This document shows positions 55,209 to 63,375 of a stretch of DNA of 64,000 nucleotides, one piece after another. Where the stretch lies: the NCBI GenBank assembly GCA_022760435.1, contig JALEFY010000025.1, positions 1 through 64,000 of the forward strand, in the 5' to 3' direction. A model generated the notes under the pieces. That model worked only from the letters and a program-made list of their open reading frames with translations. It did no database searches and was not told the origin of the DNA. Every line of letters starts with the position of its first letter. Position 1 is the stretch's first letter. Position numbers and translations under genes: made by a program. The stretch comes from Neomegalonema sp. GTDB taxonomy: Bacteria > Pseudomonadota > Alphaproteobacteria > Rhodobacterales > Rhodobacteraceae.

Positions 55209-56858
55209 CTATTTGATTTGCTCGAACGGTTTGCCATTGATGAGCAGCGACCCGTCCTTGAAGTCAAATCGGATCACCGATGCCAAGCCATCAGCGCTCG
55301 GGACCGCGACGCCGCCAATCCAGACATTGGCGATGCCGATGAACATCGGATCCACGAATTGCAGCGTTTGCACATTTTGCAAGAATTGCTGCCAATCCTT
55401 CATGGTGACCTCAACCCAGCCCTCGGGCGCGCTTTTGCCGCTGTTGAGGTCGACCGTCCCATCGGCTTGTGCAAAGAGCTCGAGCAAATCGATCGTGAAG
55501 TCGTTGATCTCGAAGCTTTCCACGCTCATGGGCGAGGCTGTGGTGTCCAGCTCTTGACCGGTCTCCACCAGCAGATCCTCGTGCAGGAAGATATTCATCG
55601 AAATATCGGTAGTGAACGCGCCGGGCTTGCGGTCGATCGCGTTCTGCGGGTCGAGTGCGGCCCAGGTCTCATCATCGAGCACCAGATCGCTGATATTATA
55701 CTGGATCTTGGATTCTTGCAGCGCCGAGGAGGCAAGGGCCGGGAAGAAGAGCGTGGTTGTGGCTGTGCCGATCTGGCCCTTGCGCACGGCATCGGGCAGG
55801 ACGGCCGAGAAATCGATCGCATTGGCGGTTGAGCGCAGCTCGACCTTGTCCTGGCGCACATCCAGCGTGGAGGAGCCACCAGCATAGGCCAGATCCAGAG
55901 CACTGATGCCGGTATCGGCTTCGCCCGGGAAAATGCGGGTCGATCCTGGCCCAATGTTGAGGTCGAGATCGAGCGTGCCACCCGCCTTCACGGCGCGAAT
56001 CGGCACATTGATCAGCGCATCAAGACCGCTGGCAAAATCTTGCGCCGCGATCAGTTCAGCCAGATCGAGCTTGCCATCGGGCAGTACTTCCAGTGCGAGA
56101 TCGAGATCCTTGAAGCGATAGTCGGTCGGCGAAGGCGCGGGGGCCGTGGCGATCAGGCTCGCGGCATCAATTTTCATCCGGATCGCATCTTCATCGCCAT
56201 GAATGCTGCCTTTCAGCGCATCGGCGGCGATTGCGAACTTTTGAACCTGATCCGGGGCCCGGCCCTCGACATTCACTTCGGTGTTCAGACTGTCTGCGGC
56301 GAAGGTGACGTCCAGCAGCCCGTTTTGCGCCGCGCGATCGCGTGACAGCGTGCCGGAGACCTGCGGATTGGTGTAGGAAAACAGCCCGTAGCTGCGGGCA
56401 GCGGCATCGCGCGGGTCAACTGCGATCCGCTTGGCGGAGAGCGCATAGCCCAGCGCATCGCCCTGGAGCCGGGTGATCCGGGCCTCCAGCCCATCGCTCT
56501 CAACCTCGAAGCGCTCGCCCCCCGCGCTCAGGTCGGCGACGGTAAAGTGGTCGGGGAAGGTCAGGATGGTCGTGCTGGTATCGCTGATCGCCACCGCGCC
56601 GCTGGCGCTGGGGAATTGCGCCTCAAGTTCCTGATCGGCGATGCGCGCGGTCAGGTCGGTGAAATTTGCCTGATAGGCAAACGGAAAGCCTGCAATGTCG
56701 AGATCGGCGAAGGTGACTTCGACGCCCTGTCCGCCCAGGTTCGAGAGCGATTGCCGGATGGTCTTTTCCGCCTCGGGGCGCCCGATGAACCACACCGCGC
56801 TCCAGCCGATCACGGCGATTGCGACCACTCCCAGAAGGACCCATAAAGCCTTGCGCAT
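55209..56858 (-). CDS. DUF2125 family protein
   Basis: A 549-residue alphaproteobacterial protein with an N-terminal signal anchor (LWVLLGVVAIAVIGWSAVW, about 5-23) and a beta-rich periplasmic domain resembling AsmA-type or lipid-transfer folds (GFPFAYQANFTDLTA is a family hallmark). It probably sits in the periplasm; function is unknown. AAGGGGAAGTTTC precedes the ATG at 56858. A further in-frame start at 57020 is unsupported. It converges with the type II operon. Confidence 0.85.
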   Translation of the reverse strand: MRKALWVLLGVVAIAVIGWSAVWFIGRPEAEKTIRQSLSNLGGQGVEVTFADLDIAGFPFAYQANFTDLTARIADQELEAQFPSASGAVAISDTSTTILTFPDHFTVADLSAGGERFEVESDGLEARITRLQGDALGYALSAKRIAVDPRDAAARSYGLFSYTNPQVSGTLSRDRAAQNGLLDVTFAADSLNTEVNVEGRAPDQVQKFAIAADALKGSIHGDEDAIRMKIDAASLIATAPAPSPTDYRFKDLDLALEVLPDGKLDLAELIAAQDFASGLDALINVPIRAVKAGGTLDLDLNIGPGSTRIFPGEADTGISALDLAYAGGSSTLDVRQDKVELRSTANAIDFSAVLPDAVRKGQIGTATTTLFFPALASSALQESKIQYNISDLVLDDETWAALDPQNAIDRKPGAFTTDISMNIFLHEDLLVETGQELDTTASPMSVESFEINDFTIDLLELFAQADGTVDLNSGKSAPEGWVEVTMKDWQQFLQNVQTLQFVDPMFIGIANVWIGGVAVPSADGLASVIRFDFKDGSLLINGKPFEQIK

Positions 56859-57228
56859 GAAACTTCCCCTTGCCGTGACCGGCGCTTTGTGCCGGTCGAT
56901 GCCCTGACAGGCGCGTGTCGTGATGGTTTCTCGATACCGGAACTGAGCTTTGCCCGCGAGTCTCAATATTGCGGCCTTCGCTCTTGCATCAATGCTGCCG
57001 CTGCCGACCTGAAGGCGCAAGAAGGGGAGGAGAGGGGGGGGAATAGGGTCCGACGTCGGCTATGGGGTGGGGGCGATAGGGAGCCGACGCCGGACTGCGC
57101 GAGGGATGCGCAACGCTCTTGTGAAGATCGAACAGGGCCGGTCAGCGACTGTATTGAGGCTTGTTTGTGACGCGGCAATTTGTGATCTGCGGCTTGCCAA
57201 ACCGCCGAAAAGCCCGCCAAGATAAGGC
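56859..57228. other. Divergent intergenic region, DUF2125 / DUF2794
   Basis: These 370 bases hold no gene but two inverted repeats. GACCGGC and GCCGGTC form a hairpin at 56877-56897. A longer one at 57048-57095 is annotated separately. A purine-rich run (about 57011-57048, AGGGGAGGAGAGGGGGGGG) lies just before the latter. Promoters for both genes must lie here, none could be read with confidence. Confidence 0.5.
57048..57095. repeat. 14-bp inverted repeat, operator-like
   Basis: GTCCGACGTCGGCT (57048-57061) and AGCCGACGCCGGAC (57082-57095) are complementary at 13 of 14 positions around a 20-base loop. The left arm itself contains the perfect palindrome CCGACGTCGG (57050-57059). It could be a hairpin in the leader or two binding sites for a dimeric regulator between the divergent genes. 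Confidence 0.6.
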
Positions 57229-57600
57229 ATGGATACGCCGATCTTACCTTTCGCGCCAAACGGTGCCGGTCCCGCCCATCCACAACTTTGCGCAGCGCCG
57301 ACAGTGGTCTCGTTTCACCGCAGGGAGCTGGGGCTCATTCTCTCAATCTACGGACGCATGGTCGCGGCGGGGGAGTGGCGCGACTACGCGATCGGGCATG
57401 GCAAGGAGGCTGCGGTGTTCTGCATCTATCGCCGTACTAGCGAGAACCCGCTCTTCCGGGTTGAGAAACGCCCGAAACTGGCGCAGCGCCAGGGGGCTTA
57501 TGCGATCTTGTCCGCCGAAGGTCAGGTGCTCAAACGCGGCCGGGAATTGCCGCAGGTGCTCCAGCTTTTTGAGCGCAAATGGCTGAAGTTGGTGGATTGA
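57229..57600 (+). CDS. DUF2794 family protein
   Basis: A 123-residue soluble protein of the alphaproteobacterial DUF2794 family: VSFHRRELGLILSIYGRMVA, GEWRDYAIGHGKEAAVFCIY, FRVEKRPKLAQRQGAYAI and LPQVLQLFERKWLKLVD. Only the family label can be assigned; function is unknown. AAGG precedes the ATG. A PhnA-like gene follows 54 bases on. Confidence 0.9.
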   Translation: MDTPILPFAPNGAGPAHPQLCAAPTVVSFHRRELGLILSIYGRMVAAGEWRDYAIGHGKEAAVFCIYRRTSENPLFRVEKRPKLAQRQGAYAILSAEGQVLKRGRELPQVLQLFERKWLKLVD

Positions 57601-57654
57601 TGCGCCTTGTGCGGTTAGCAGAGCTCTTGCCAGCAGTGATGGCAGGGGCAGGCG

Positions 57655-58248
57655 ATGAGTGTCGAACAGGATGTAAGAGCGCGCGCACAGGATCTGTGTG
57701 CGTTATGCGGCGGCGCTCAGGGATTGTCGGTTGTCGTACCGGCTCCGGAGCCGGAGGCACCCGAGGCCGATCAGGCGGTCTTGCTCTGTGAAACCTGCGC
57801 TGGCCAGGTCTCTGGAGCCGCGGATCTCGATCCCCACCATCTATTGTGTTTGCACGAAAGCGCCTGGAGCCAGGTGCCAGCGGTGCAGGTTACTGCTTGG
57901 CGGCTGCTGGGCAAGCTGGCGGCGCAGGCCGACGGGGGAGGCTGGGCGCAGGATCTGCGTGAACAGCTTTATCTCGAGCCCGAAGTGCTGGCCTGGGCGC
58001 AGGCTGAGACTGTGGAAGAGGCGACGAGCGACGCGCAGCACCGCGACAGCAATGGCGCCGTGCTGGTCTCGGGCGATACCGTGACCTTGATCAAGGACCT
58101 GCCCGTCAAGGGAGCAGGCTTTACCGCCAAGCGCGGCACGGCGGTGCGCAATATCTCGCCTGTGCCCGACAATCCCGAGCAGATCAGCGGCCGGGTCAAT
58201 GATCAGCAGATCATCATCCTGACCAAGTTCGTGAAGAAATCCGGCTAG
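57655..58248 (+). CDS. PhnA (YjdM-like) domain protein
   Basis: A 197-residue protein. The N-terminal part has two CxxC pairs (CALC and CETC) that probably bind zinc. The C-terminal 70 residues are the PhnA domain: DSNGAVLVSGDTVTLIKDLP, GTAVRNISPVPDNPEQISGR and IIILTKFVKKSG. In E. coli the homologue lies near phosphonate genes, but no phosphonate pathway is here, so a role in phosphonate use is not implied. It converges with kpsM. Confidence 0.88.
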   Translation: MSVEQDVRARAQDLCALCGGAQGLSVVVPAPEPEAPEADQAVLLCETCAGQVSGAADLDPHHLLCLHESAWSQVPAVQVTAWRLLGKLAAQADGGGWAQDLREQLYLEPEVLAWAQAETVEEATSDAQHRDSNGAVLVSGDTVTLIKDLPVKGAGFTAKRGTAVRNISPVPDNPEQISGRVNDQQIIILTKFVKKSG

Positions 58249-58266
58249 CGCGCTGCGCGTTCGCGC

Positions 58267-59052
58267 TCACTGAATCTTGCGGCGGAGCAGGCGTTCGGTC
58301 CAAAGGCCCAGAAAGACCAGAGCGAAGGCCCAGATGCTCATGTAGAGCGGGTCAAGCACGGCCTCGGGATAGGTTGGGTAGAGGCCGCTGCGAAAATAGG
58401 CAATCACATGGAGCAGCGGGTTCCAGGCCAGCATGTCGCGATAGGTGGGCGGCAATGTCTCCGGCAAGAAGAACACCCCCGATAGCAGGAACATGCCCCG
58501 CGTCGCCATCGAATAGATCGCGGCCCAGCCCGAGATGAAATAGTCGATGACCGCATTGAGCAAGCCGATCCCGAAACCGATCGCAGCGGCAATCAGCATC
58601 GCGCCAGCGCAGAGCTGCGGCGCATAGGGAAAGGCATATTCAGACCCGCTCCAGCCCACATAGGCCAGCAGGATGACGCCGATGATGCAATAGACAACCA
58701 GCGTTTCGAGCGTGGTCGCAAGAGCCTTGCCGGTCGTGGTAACCATCGGGTTTCGATTGGCGCGCGCGGTGGCCTGTACCGACATGCCGGCCTTTGACGA
58801 AGCGGTTTGAAACACGCTGAACGGGATCAGGCCGCTCAGCAAAAACAGCATGATATCATCGCCGAGCGGGGCGTGCCGTCCGATCAGGGAAAACAGCAGC
58901 CCGATGACCAGCACACCGGCGGCGTTTTCGGCCAGGGTCAGCACAAAGCCGAGCCGCGCTCCGGCGCGATGGCGCTTGAAGCCTTGGATCAGTAGCGCTT
59001 CGGTCACTCGGATCCGAGTGTTGAGGGCAGCGAAGAATCCGTACTGAGCCAT
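58267..59052 (-). CDS. kpsM: Capsule export ABC-2 permease (KpsM-like)
   Basis: A 261-residue membrane protein with about six hydrophobic helices, of the ABC-2 polysaccharide exporter family. RIRVTEALLIQGFKRHRAGARLG near the N-terminus is the family's cytoplasmic entry segment; FYGFFYLP-type features appear as LLSGVFFLPETLPPTYRDML and WNPLLHVIAYFRSGLY, both typical of KpsM. It would form the channel with KpsT. The ATG at 59052 has GGAG about eleven bases upstream. It is divergent from kpsE. Confidence 0.9.
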   Translation of the reverse strand: MAQYGFFAALNTRIRVTEALLIQGFKRHRAGARLGFVLTLAENAAGVLVIGLLFSLIGRHAPLGDDIMLFLLSGLIPFSVFQTASSKAGMSVQATARANRNPMVTTTGKALATTLETLVVYCIIGVILLAYVGWSGSEYAFPYAPQLCAGAMLIAAAIGFGIGLLNAVIDYFISGWAAIYSMATRGMFLLSGVFFLPETLPPTYRDMLAWNPLLHVIAYFRSGLYPTYPEAVLDPLYMSIWAFALVFLGLWTERLLRRKIQ

Positions 59053-59380
59053 GCGCGGCACTTCTCCGAATTGAGATTGCGATGCGTGTTTACTATAACG
59101 GTCCCCGAAGAAGCGGAAGTGGTTCCCCGGCCAGACAAATCCGGTTAGGACGAAAGAGCGTGACCGTATTGTGACGCGGGCCTCTTTGAGCGCGACGCGG
59201 ATGTGACGCAAGGTGCGCAACGCGGATGTGACACATGTCCGGGCCAGGGCGCGCCTTGCTGGTGCAAGCTGTGTCCGGAGCGCTTTCTTCGGCAGATGCG
59301 CATTTTCGCGCTTTGCCCATATAGTTGCCTGAATCGGGGCGTCTGACGAGGGCAACGGCACAGGAGTGGATCGAGAGCCA
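59053..59380. other. Divergent kps promoter region with repeated GTGAC motif
   Basis: These 328 bases lie between kpsM and kpsE. ACGCGGATGTGACGCA (59195-59210) recurs as ACGCGGATGTGACACA (59220-59235), 25 bases apart, and GTGACGC occurs again at 59171. These may be operator copies. On the minus strand TATAGT near 59093-59098 resembles a -10 box for kpsM but no good -35 is in place. No gene is seen. Confidence 0.45.
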
Positions 59381-60565
59381 ATGGCGTTCACCGATAAAAA
59401 AATGGGCGGCGGCAATGTGCCCGCTCGGCAGGATCCGCTCAAAGCGCAGCGGCAGGCGGCGGAGGACTTTGCCCGCGGCGTGCGTCGTCGGCGCAATTTC
59501 TACGGGTGGATCAGCTTCGCCTTACTGGTGATCCTGCCCACCCTGGCGGGGTTCTGGTACTATGAGACCCGCGCCGCCAATCAATATGAGACGACCTTCC
59601 AGTTCGCTGTGCGCAGCAATAGCGAAATGGTCGCGGCCGACTCGCTGATGGGGATGCTCGGCGGCGGGAGTGGCCTGACAGGCAGCGACAGTTATATTGT
59701 GGTCGAGTATCTCAAGAGTTCCGAGATGGTGCGCTCCCTGGAAAAACGGGTCGGGCTCACCGAGATCTTTGCGAAACCGACGAACGACCCGCTACACGCT
59801 CTGGCGACCCCGGTGCCGATCGAGGATCTGCTCGAATATTGGCTGTGGATGAGCGATGCCGAGTATGATGTGAGCAAGGGGGTGGTCGAGGTTTCGGTCT
59901 GGGCCTTTGCGCCGGAGGACTCGCTGACCATCGCGCAAGAGACGCTGGTTCTGGCGGATGAGCTGGTCAATGAGCTCTCCCGCATTGCCCGCGAGGAAGC
60001 CTTGCAATTTGCTGATCGTCAGGTCGCGACCGCTGCGGATGATCTGCGCCGCTCGCGTCAGGCGATCCAGGATTTTCGCAATGCCGAGAAGGTGTTCGAC
60101 CCGATTGCCGATGCGCAGCGGATCGATCAGCAGATCACCGCGCTTGAGAATGAAAAGATCCAGCTCACCACCGAGCTGGAAACCCGTGTCGCGACCGGTG
60201 GTGAGGGCGGGGCGGCCGTGCAGCAGATCCGGGAGCGGATCGCCGCTGTGGAGCGTCAACTGGTGGTCGTCGAGGACAGTATCGATGATGAAGTGCCCGA
60301 ACAGTCGCGTATCTATGAAGGCTTGCAGGCCGAGTATCAAATTGCGCTTCAGACCTACGCTTCGGCTCTGAGCGCTCGCCAGCAAGCCGAGGCGGTGGCC
60401 ACCCAGCGGCAGGTTTACTTGAGTGTTTACAACCCGCCAAGACTGGCAGAGGCTTCGATTTACCCCGATCGTCCTTATGTCATTTTCATGCTGTGCCTGA
60501 CCTGTATGGGGATCTGGGGCATTGTTTATGTCGTGATGCTCAACATTCGCGATGCGATGATTTAG
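59381..60565 (+). CDS. kpsE: Capsule export inner-membrane protein KpsE-like
   Basis: A 394-residue polysaccharide co-polymerase/adaptor of the KpsE/BexC/CtrB family. It has a short cytoplasmic start, helix one (about 46-66), a long periplasmic part with coiled coil (about 200-350: ADDLRRSRQAIQDFRNAEKV, then EARLAALENEK-like stretches) and helix two near the C-terminus (VIFMLCLTCMGIWGIVYVVM). It links the ABC exporter to the outer membrane. The ATG at 59381 has GAGAG close by; a GTG at 59366 is the alternative. kpsT follows 97 bases on. Confidence 0.9.
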   Translation: MAFTDKKMGGGNVPARQDPLKAQRQAAEDFARGVRRRRNFYGWISFALLVILPTLAGFWYYETRAANQYETTFQFAVRSNSEMVAADSLMGMLGGGSGLTGSDSYIVVEYLKSSEMVRSLEKRVGLTEIFAKPTNDPLHALATPVPIEDLLEYWLWMSDAEYDVSKGVVEVSVWAFAPEDSLTIAQETLVLADELVNELSRIAREEALQFADRQVATAADDLRRSRQAIQDFRNAEKVFDPIADAQRIDQQITALENEKIQLTTELETRVATGGEGGAAVQQIRERIAAVERQLVVVEDSIDDEVPEQSRIYEGLQAEYQIALQTYASALSARQQAEAVATQRQVYLSVYNPPRLAEASIYPDRPYVIFMLCLTCMGIWGIVYVVMLNIRDAMI

Positions 60566-60662
60566 TATCACTCTCGCAAGAGCGGCACGCTGGATGCAAT
60601 GTCGCTCTTGTGGACCTCCCCCGTTCCGGGTCATTGGGGGAGGAGCTTGTGGAGTTCGGTCG

Positions 60663-61406
60663 ATGATATTGCTCAAGAACGTGACGCATTTCGTCAAGGT
60701 GACGCGGCCGATCCTGCATGATGTCAGCGCGGTTCTGCCGGGTGACAAGCGTATTGCCGTGTTCGGAAATCGCGAAAGCGGCAAGACGACGATGGCCAAG
60801 ATCATCAGCGGCGCGCTGCCGCCCAAGATGGGCATGGTCATTCAGAAGCTGCGCGTGTCCTACCCCGTGGGCGCTTATTCCGATTTCTCGCAAAAGGCCA
60901 GCGTGGCGCATAATCTCGCGGATATCGCCCGGTCCTATGGCGTGAACGCACGCGCGCTCACCGAGTTTGTGGTCGAAGCCGGGGATGCGCAGATGTTCTT
61001 GCATCGCCCGATCGCCAAATTGACCTCTACCGAAAAGACCCGGCTGTTCTTCCCGTTGGTCTATGCGCTCCCGTTCGACTTTTATGTCCTTGATGGCCAG
61101 CCCGGTGGGGCGGTGCAGGCCTATAAGGAGCGGTTCGAGGCGCTGTTTCAGGCCCGGATCAAGAACAAGGGCATGATCATGTTCACGAACAAGCCCAAGC
61201 AAGCGCTCAAATACTGCGATACCGGCGCGATCCTGCATAATGGCCGGTTCGTCATCTATAAGAGCTTGAAAGAGGCGGTGCAGATCTATGAGCGGCATAT
61301 CCAGCCGCTTGAGGTCGATCCGGATGCCTCCGCTCCCAAGGCGCTGCCAGCGCCGACGCGCCAGGCCGAGATGCTGACGGCGCCTAAGGAAGGCATCTAT
61401 CTTTAG
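60663..61406 (+). CDS. kpsT: KpsT-like ABC ATPase with altered catalytic motifs
   Basis: A 247-residue ABC ATPase placed with kpsM and kpsE. Walker A GNRESGKTT is intact at 35-43, and SYPVGAY matches the KpsT WPVG block. But the signature, SSGM in E. coli KpsT, reads LTSTEK (120-125). Walker B reads FYVLDG with D144 but G145 where the catalytic glutamate should be. The switch histidine (SH) is TN (T175-N176). The last 30 residues are a Pro/Ala-rich tail. GGAG lies eight bases before the ATG. It may bind ATP but hydrolyse it unusually, or need a partner. Confidence 0.85.
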   Translation: MILLKNVTHFVKVTRPILHDVSAVLPGDKRIAVFGNRESGKTTMAKIISGALPPKMGMVIQKLRVSYPVGAYSDFSQKASVAHNLADIARSYGVNARALTEFVVEAGDAQMFLHRPIAKLTSTEKTRLFFPLVYALPFDFYVLDGQPGGAVQAYKERFEALFQARIKNKGMIMFTNKPKQALKYCDTGAILHNGRFVIYKSLKEAVQIYERHIQPLEVDPDASAPKALPAPTRQAEMLTAPKEGIYL

Positions 61407-61482
61407 CGAGCTTGGCCTTGCGAAGGGCAGAGCGCTGGGCTTTGCAGCGTTCCGGCCTTCGGCTGTTTCGCTGTGTTGCCGC

Positions 61483-62274
61483 CTATTGCAGCTTTAACCG
61501 CCCGACAAAACGGCCGATCGGCGTTGCGATTTCGAGCCGAACCGGGGTCCAGATGTCATTGAGCCGTGCCAGATAGACCACGCGCTGCATGGCGGCTTCA
61601 TCAATATAGCCCGCCGGAGGCGCTTTCGGAAAACCGCCCAGCTCTTGCAAGCGCACCCAGCAGGTCAAGGCTGGCCCGCTATAGCTCCAGGGGCGATCGG
61701 CGGTCAGGGTCTCGAAGCCGCGGGTCTCAACCTCGGCCTTCATCAGGCGTTCGCCGTCCCAAAGATGCGTGCTGGTGTCGCATTTGGTGCCGGCGCTCTG
61801 GTGGATCGCATCATAGACGACGGCGATAAAGCTGAGCGGATCCACCGCTTGGCGCGCCAGATCGTGATCGACGGGGGTTAGAAAGGCCGGATCCATCTTC
61901 GGCGCGACCTGAGCAATCGGATCACCGGTGACGGTCCAGTCAATCTGTGCGCGCAGATGCAAGTCCTTGCTGCGGATATCGCTCAAATAGCGTTTGGGCC
62001 GACGCGTGTCAGAGACACGCTCCCCCGAGCTTTGTATCTGTGCTGACCAGGGGACCAGATTGGCGAAAGGCTCGATGGTCTGGCCGCTGATCTCGATACG
62101 GTAATCGGACGCTTCTTGATAAAAGTAGAGATCCCCGGTTGCCATCGGCACCCCGGTCCAGGTCACCTCGAAGGGAAAGCCGAGATCAATCTCGTCTGAT
62201 CTGGCCGGAGCCCCCGCGAGCATTCCGGCCAGAATCAAAAACACTGCGACGATCGACGCCGATTTCCTGCGCAT
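61483..62274 (-). CDS. DUF3108 secreted protein
   Basis: A 263-residue protein with a signal peptide (SIVAVFLILAGMLAGAPARS, about 6-25). The mature part is beta-rich and matches the DUF3108 family of periplasmic proteins: FPFEVTWTGVPMATGDLYFY, then DPLSFIAVVYDAI and DIWTPVRLEIATPIGRFVG. Two cysteines (KCDTS, TCWVR) could pair. Function unknown. GGAGGG precedes the ATG at 62274. Confidence 0.82.
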   Translation of the reverse strand: MRRKSASIVAVFLILAGMLAGAPARSDEIDLGFPFEVTWTGVPMATGDLYFYQEASDYRIEISGQTIEPFANLVPWSAQIQSSGERVSDTRRPKRYLSDIRSKDLHLRAQIDWTVTGDPIAQVAPKMDPAFLTPVDHDLARQAVDPLSFIAVVYDAIHQSAGTKCDTSTHLWDGERLMKAEVETRGFETLTADRPWSYSGPALTCWVRLQELGGFPKAPPAGYIDEAAMQRVVYLARLNDIWTPVRLEIATPIGRFVGRLKLQ

Positions 62275-62350
62275 CTGTTTGCCCTCCCCGCAACAAAGCG
62301 GTCCCCGCTCGCAAAAGCGGGGCTCTACGCCGATCATTAAGCATCGCCGG

Positions 62351-63217
62351 TCAGGGTTTCAACCGGCGAATGAGGCTGGAAGTGTCCCAGCGCCCGCCGC
62401 CCATGTCCTGCACCTCGCCATAGAACTGATCGACCAGCGCCGTGACTGGCAACCTTGCGCCATTGCGCTTGGCTTCCTCGAGGACGATACCCAGATCCTT
62501 GCGCATCCAGTCCACCGCGAAGCCGAAGTCGAACTCGCCAGCGAGCATGGTCTTGTAGCGGTTTTCCATCTGCCAGGAGCCCGCCGCGCCTTTCGAGATC
62601 GCCTCGATCACCTTTTCGCCATCAAGACCGGCGCATTGGGCGAAATTGATCGCTTCAGAGAGGCCTTGCACCAGCCCCGCGATGCAGATCTGGTTGACCA
62701 TCTTGGTGATCTGACCGGCCCCGGCATCGCCCAGACGGGTGGTGGCGCGGGCATAGGCGGCCATGATCGGCTCGGCGGCGGCGAAATGCGCTTCATCACC
62801 GCCGCACATGATGGTCAGAACGCCATTTTCGGCCCCGGCTTGCCCGCCAGAGACCGGCGCATCGACAAAGCCGCATCCTTGCGCCTTGGCAGCCGCATCA
62901 AGCTCGCGGGCGACCTCGGCCGATGCGGTGGTGTGATCGACCAGAACGGCGCCGGGCTTCATGCCGGCAAGGCAACCGGTCTCGCCCAGCGTCACCGAGC
63001 GCAGATCATCATCATTGCCCACGCAGACCATGACAAAATCCGCCCCTTCCGCGGCCTCGCGCGGGGTTGGGGCGTGTCGCCCGCCGAACTCGGCCGCCCA
63101 TTTCTCGGCCTTGGCGCTCGAGCGGTTATAGACGCAGGTCTCATGCCCGGCCTTGGCCAGATAACCCGCCATCGGATATCCCATCACACCCATGCCGATA
63201 AAAGCCGTCTTTGCCAT
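62351..63217 (-). CDS. Beta-hydroxyacid dehydrogenase family oxidoreductase
   Basis: A 288-residue NAD(P)-dependent enzyme of the 3-hydroxyisobutyrate/tartronate-semialdehyde reductase family. It has the Rossmann motif GMGVMGYPMA (8-17), the substrate loop DAPVSGGQAGAENG and a catalytic lysine in GQITKMVNQ. The substrate is not determined by the sequence; candidates are 3-hydroxyisobutyrate, tartronate semialdehyde or succinic semialdehyde. GGGAGAGACT precedes the ATG. Confidence 0.9.
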   Translation of the reverse strand: MAKTAFIGMGVMGYPMAGYLAKAGHETCVYNRSSAKAEKWAAEFGGRHAPTPREAAEGADFVMVCVGNDDDLRSVTLGETGCLAGMKPGAVLVDHTTASAEVARELDAAAKAQGCGFVDAPVSGGQAGAENGVLTIMCGGDEAHFAAAEPIMAAYARATTRLGDAGAGQITKMVNQICIAGLVQGLSEAINFAQCAGLDGEKVIEAISKGAAGSWQMENRYKTMLAGEFDFGFAVDWMRKDLGIVLEEAKRNGARLPVTALVDQFYGEVQDMGGGRWDTSSLIRRLKP

Positions 63218-63375
63218 AGTCTCTCCCTTTCATCCTTGTTATTCGCCCCGCAGGCTTACCTATGCGAAAGCGGTTGCCGCGTTGCGGGCGAGCTTTGCAG
63301 CCCCGCTTTGCTCGGGCAAGGGGGCTTGCTGGAGAGGTTGGGGCAATACGCAGTGATGGGTAGGGATAGGCGAGT

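Noticed and set aside
57655-58248. Evidence for phosphonate catabolism
   Set aside because: PhnA-domain proteins occur widely away from phosphonate operons and no phn gene is nearby.
60663-61406. Frameshift or decayed kpsT pseudogene
   Set aside because: The frame is full length with a good start, intact Walker A and conserved surroundings to each altered motif, so substitution rather than decay is likelier.
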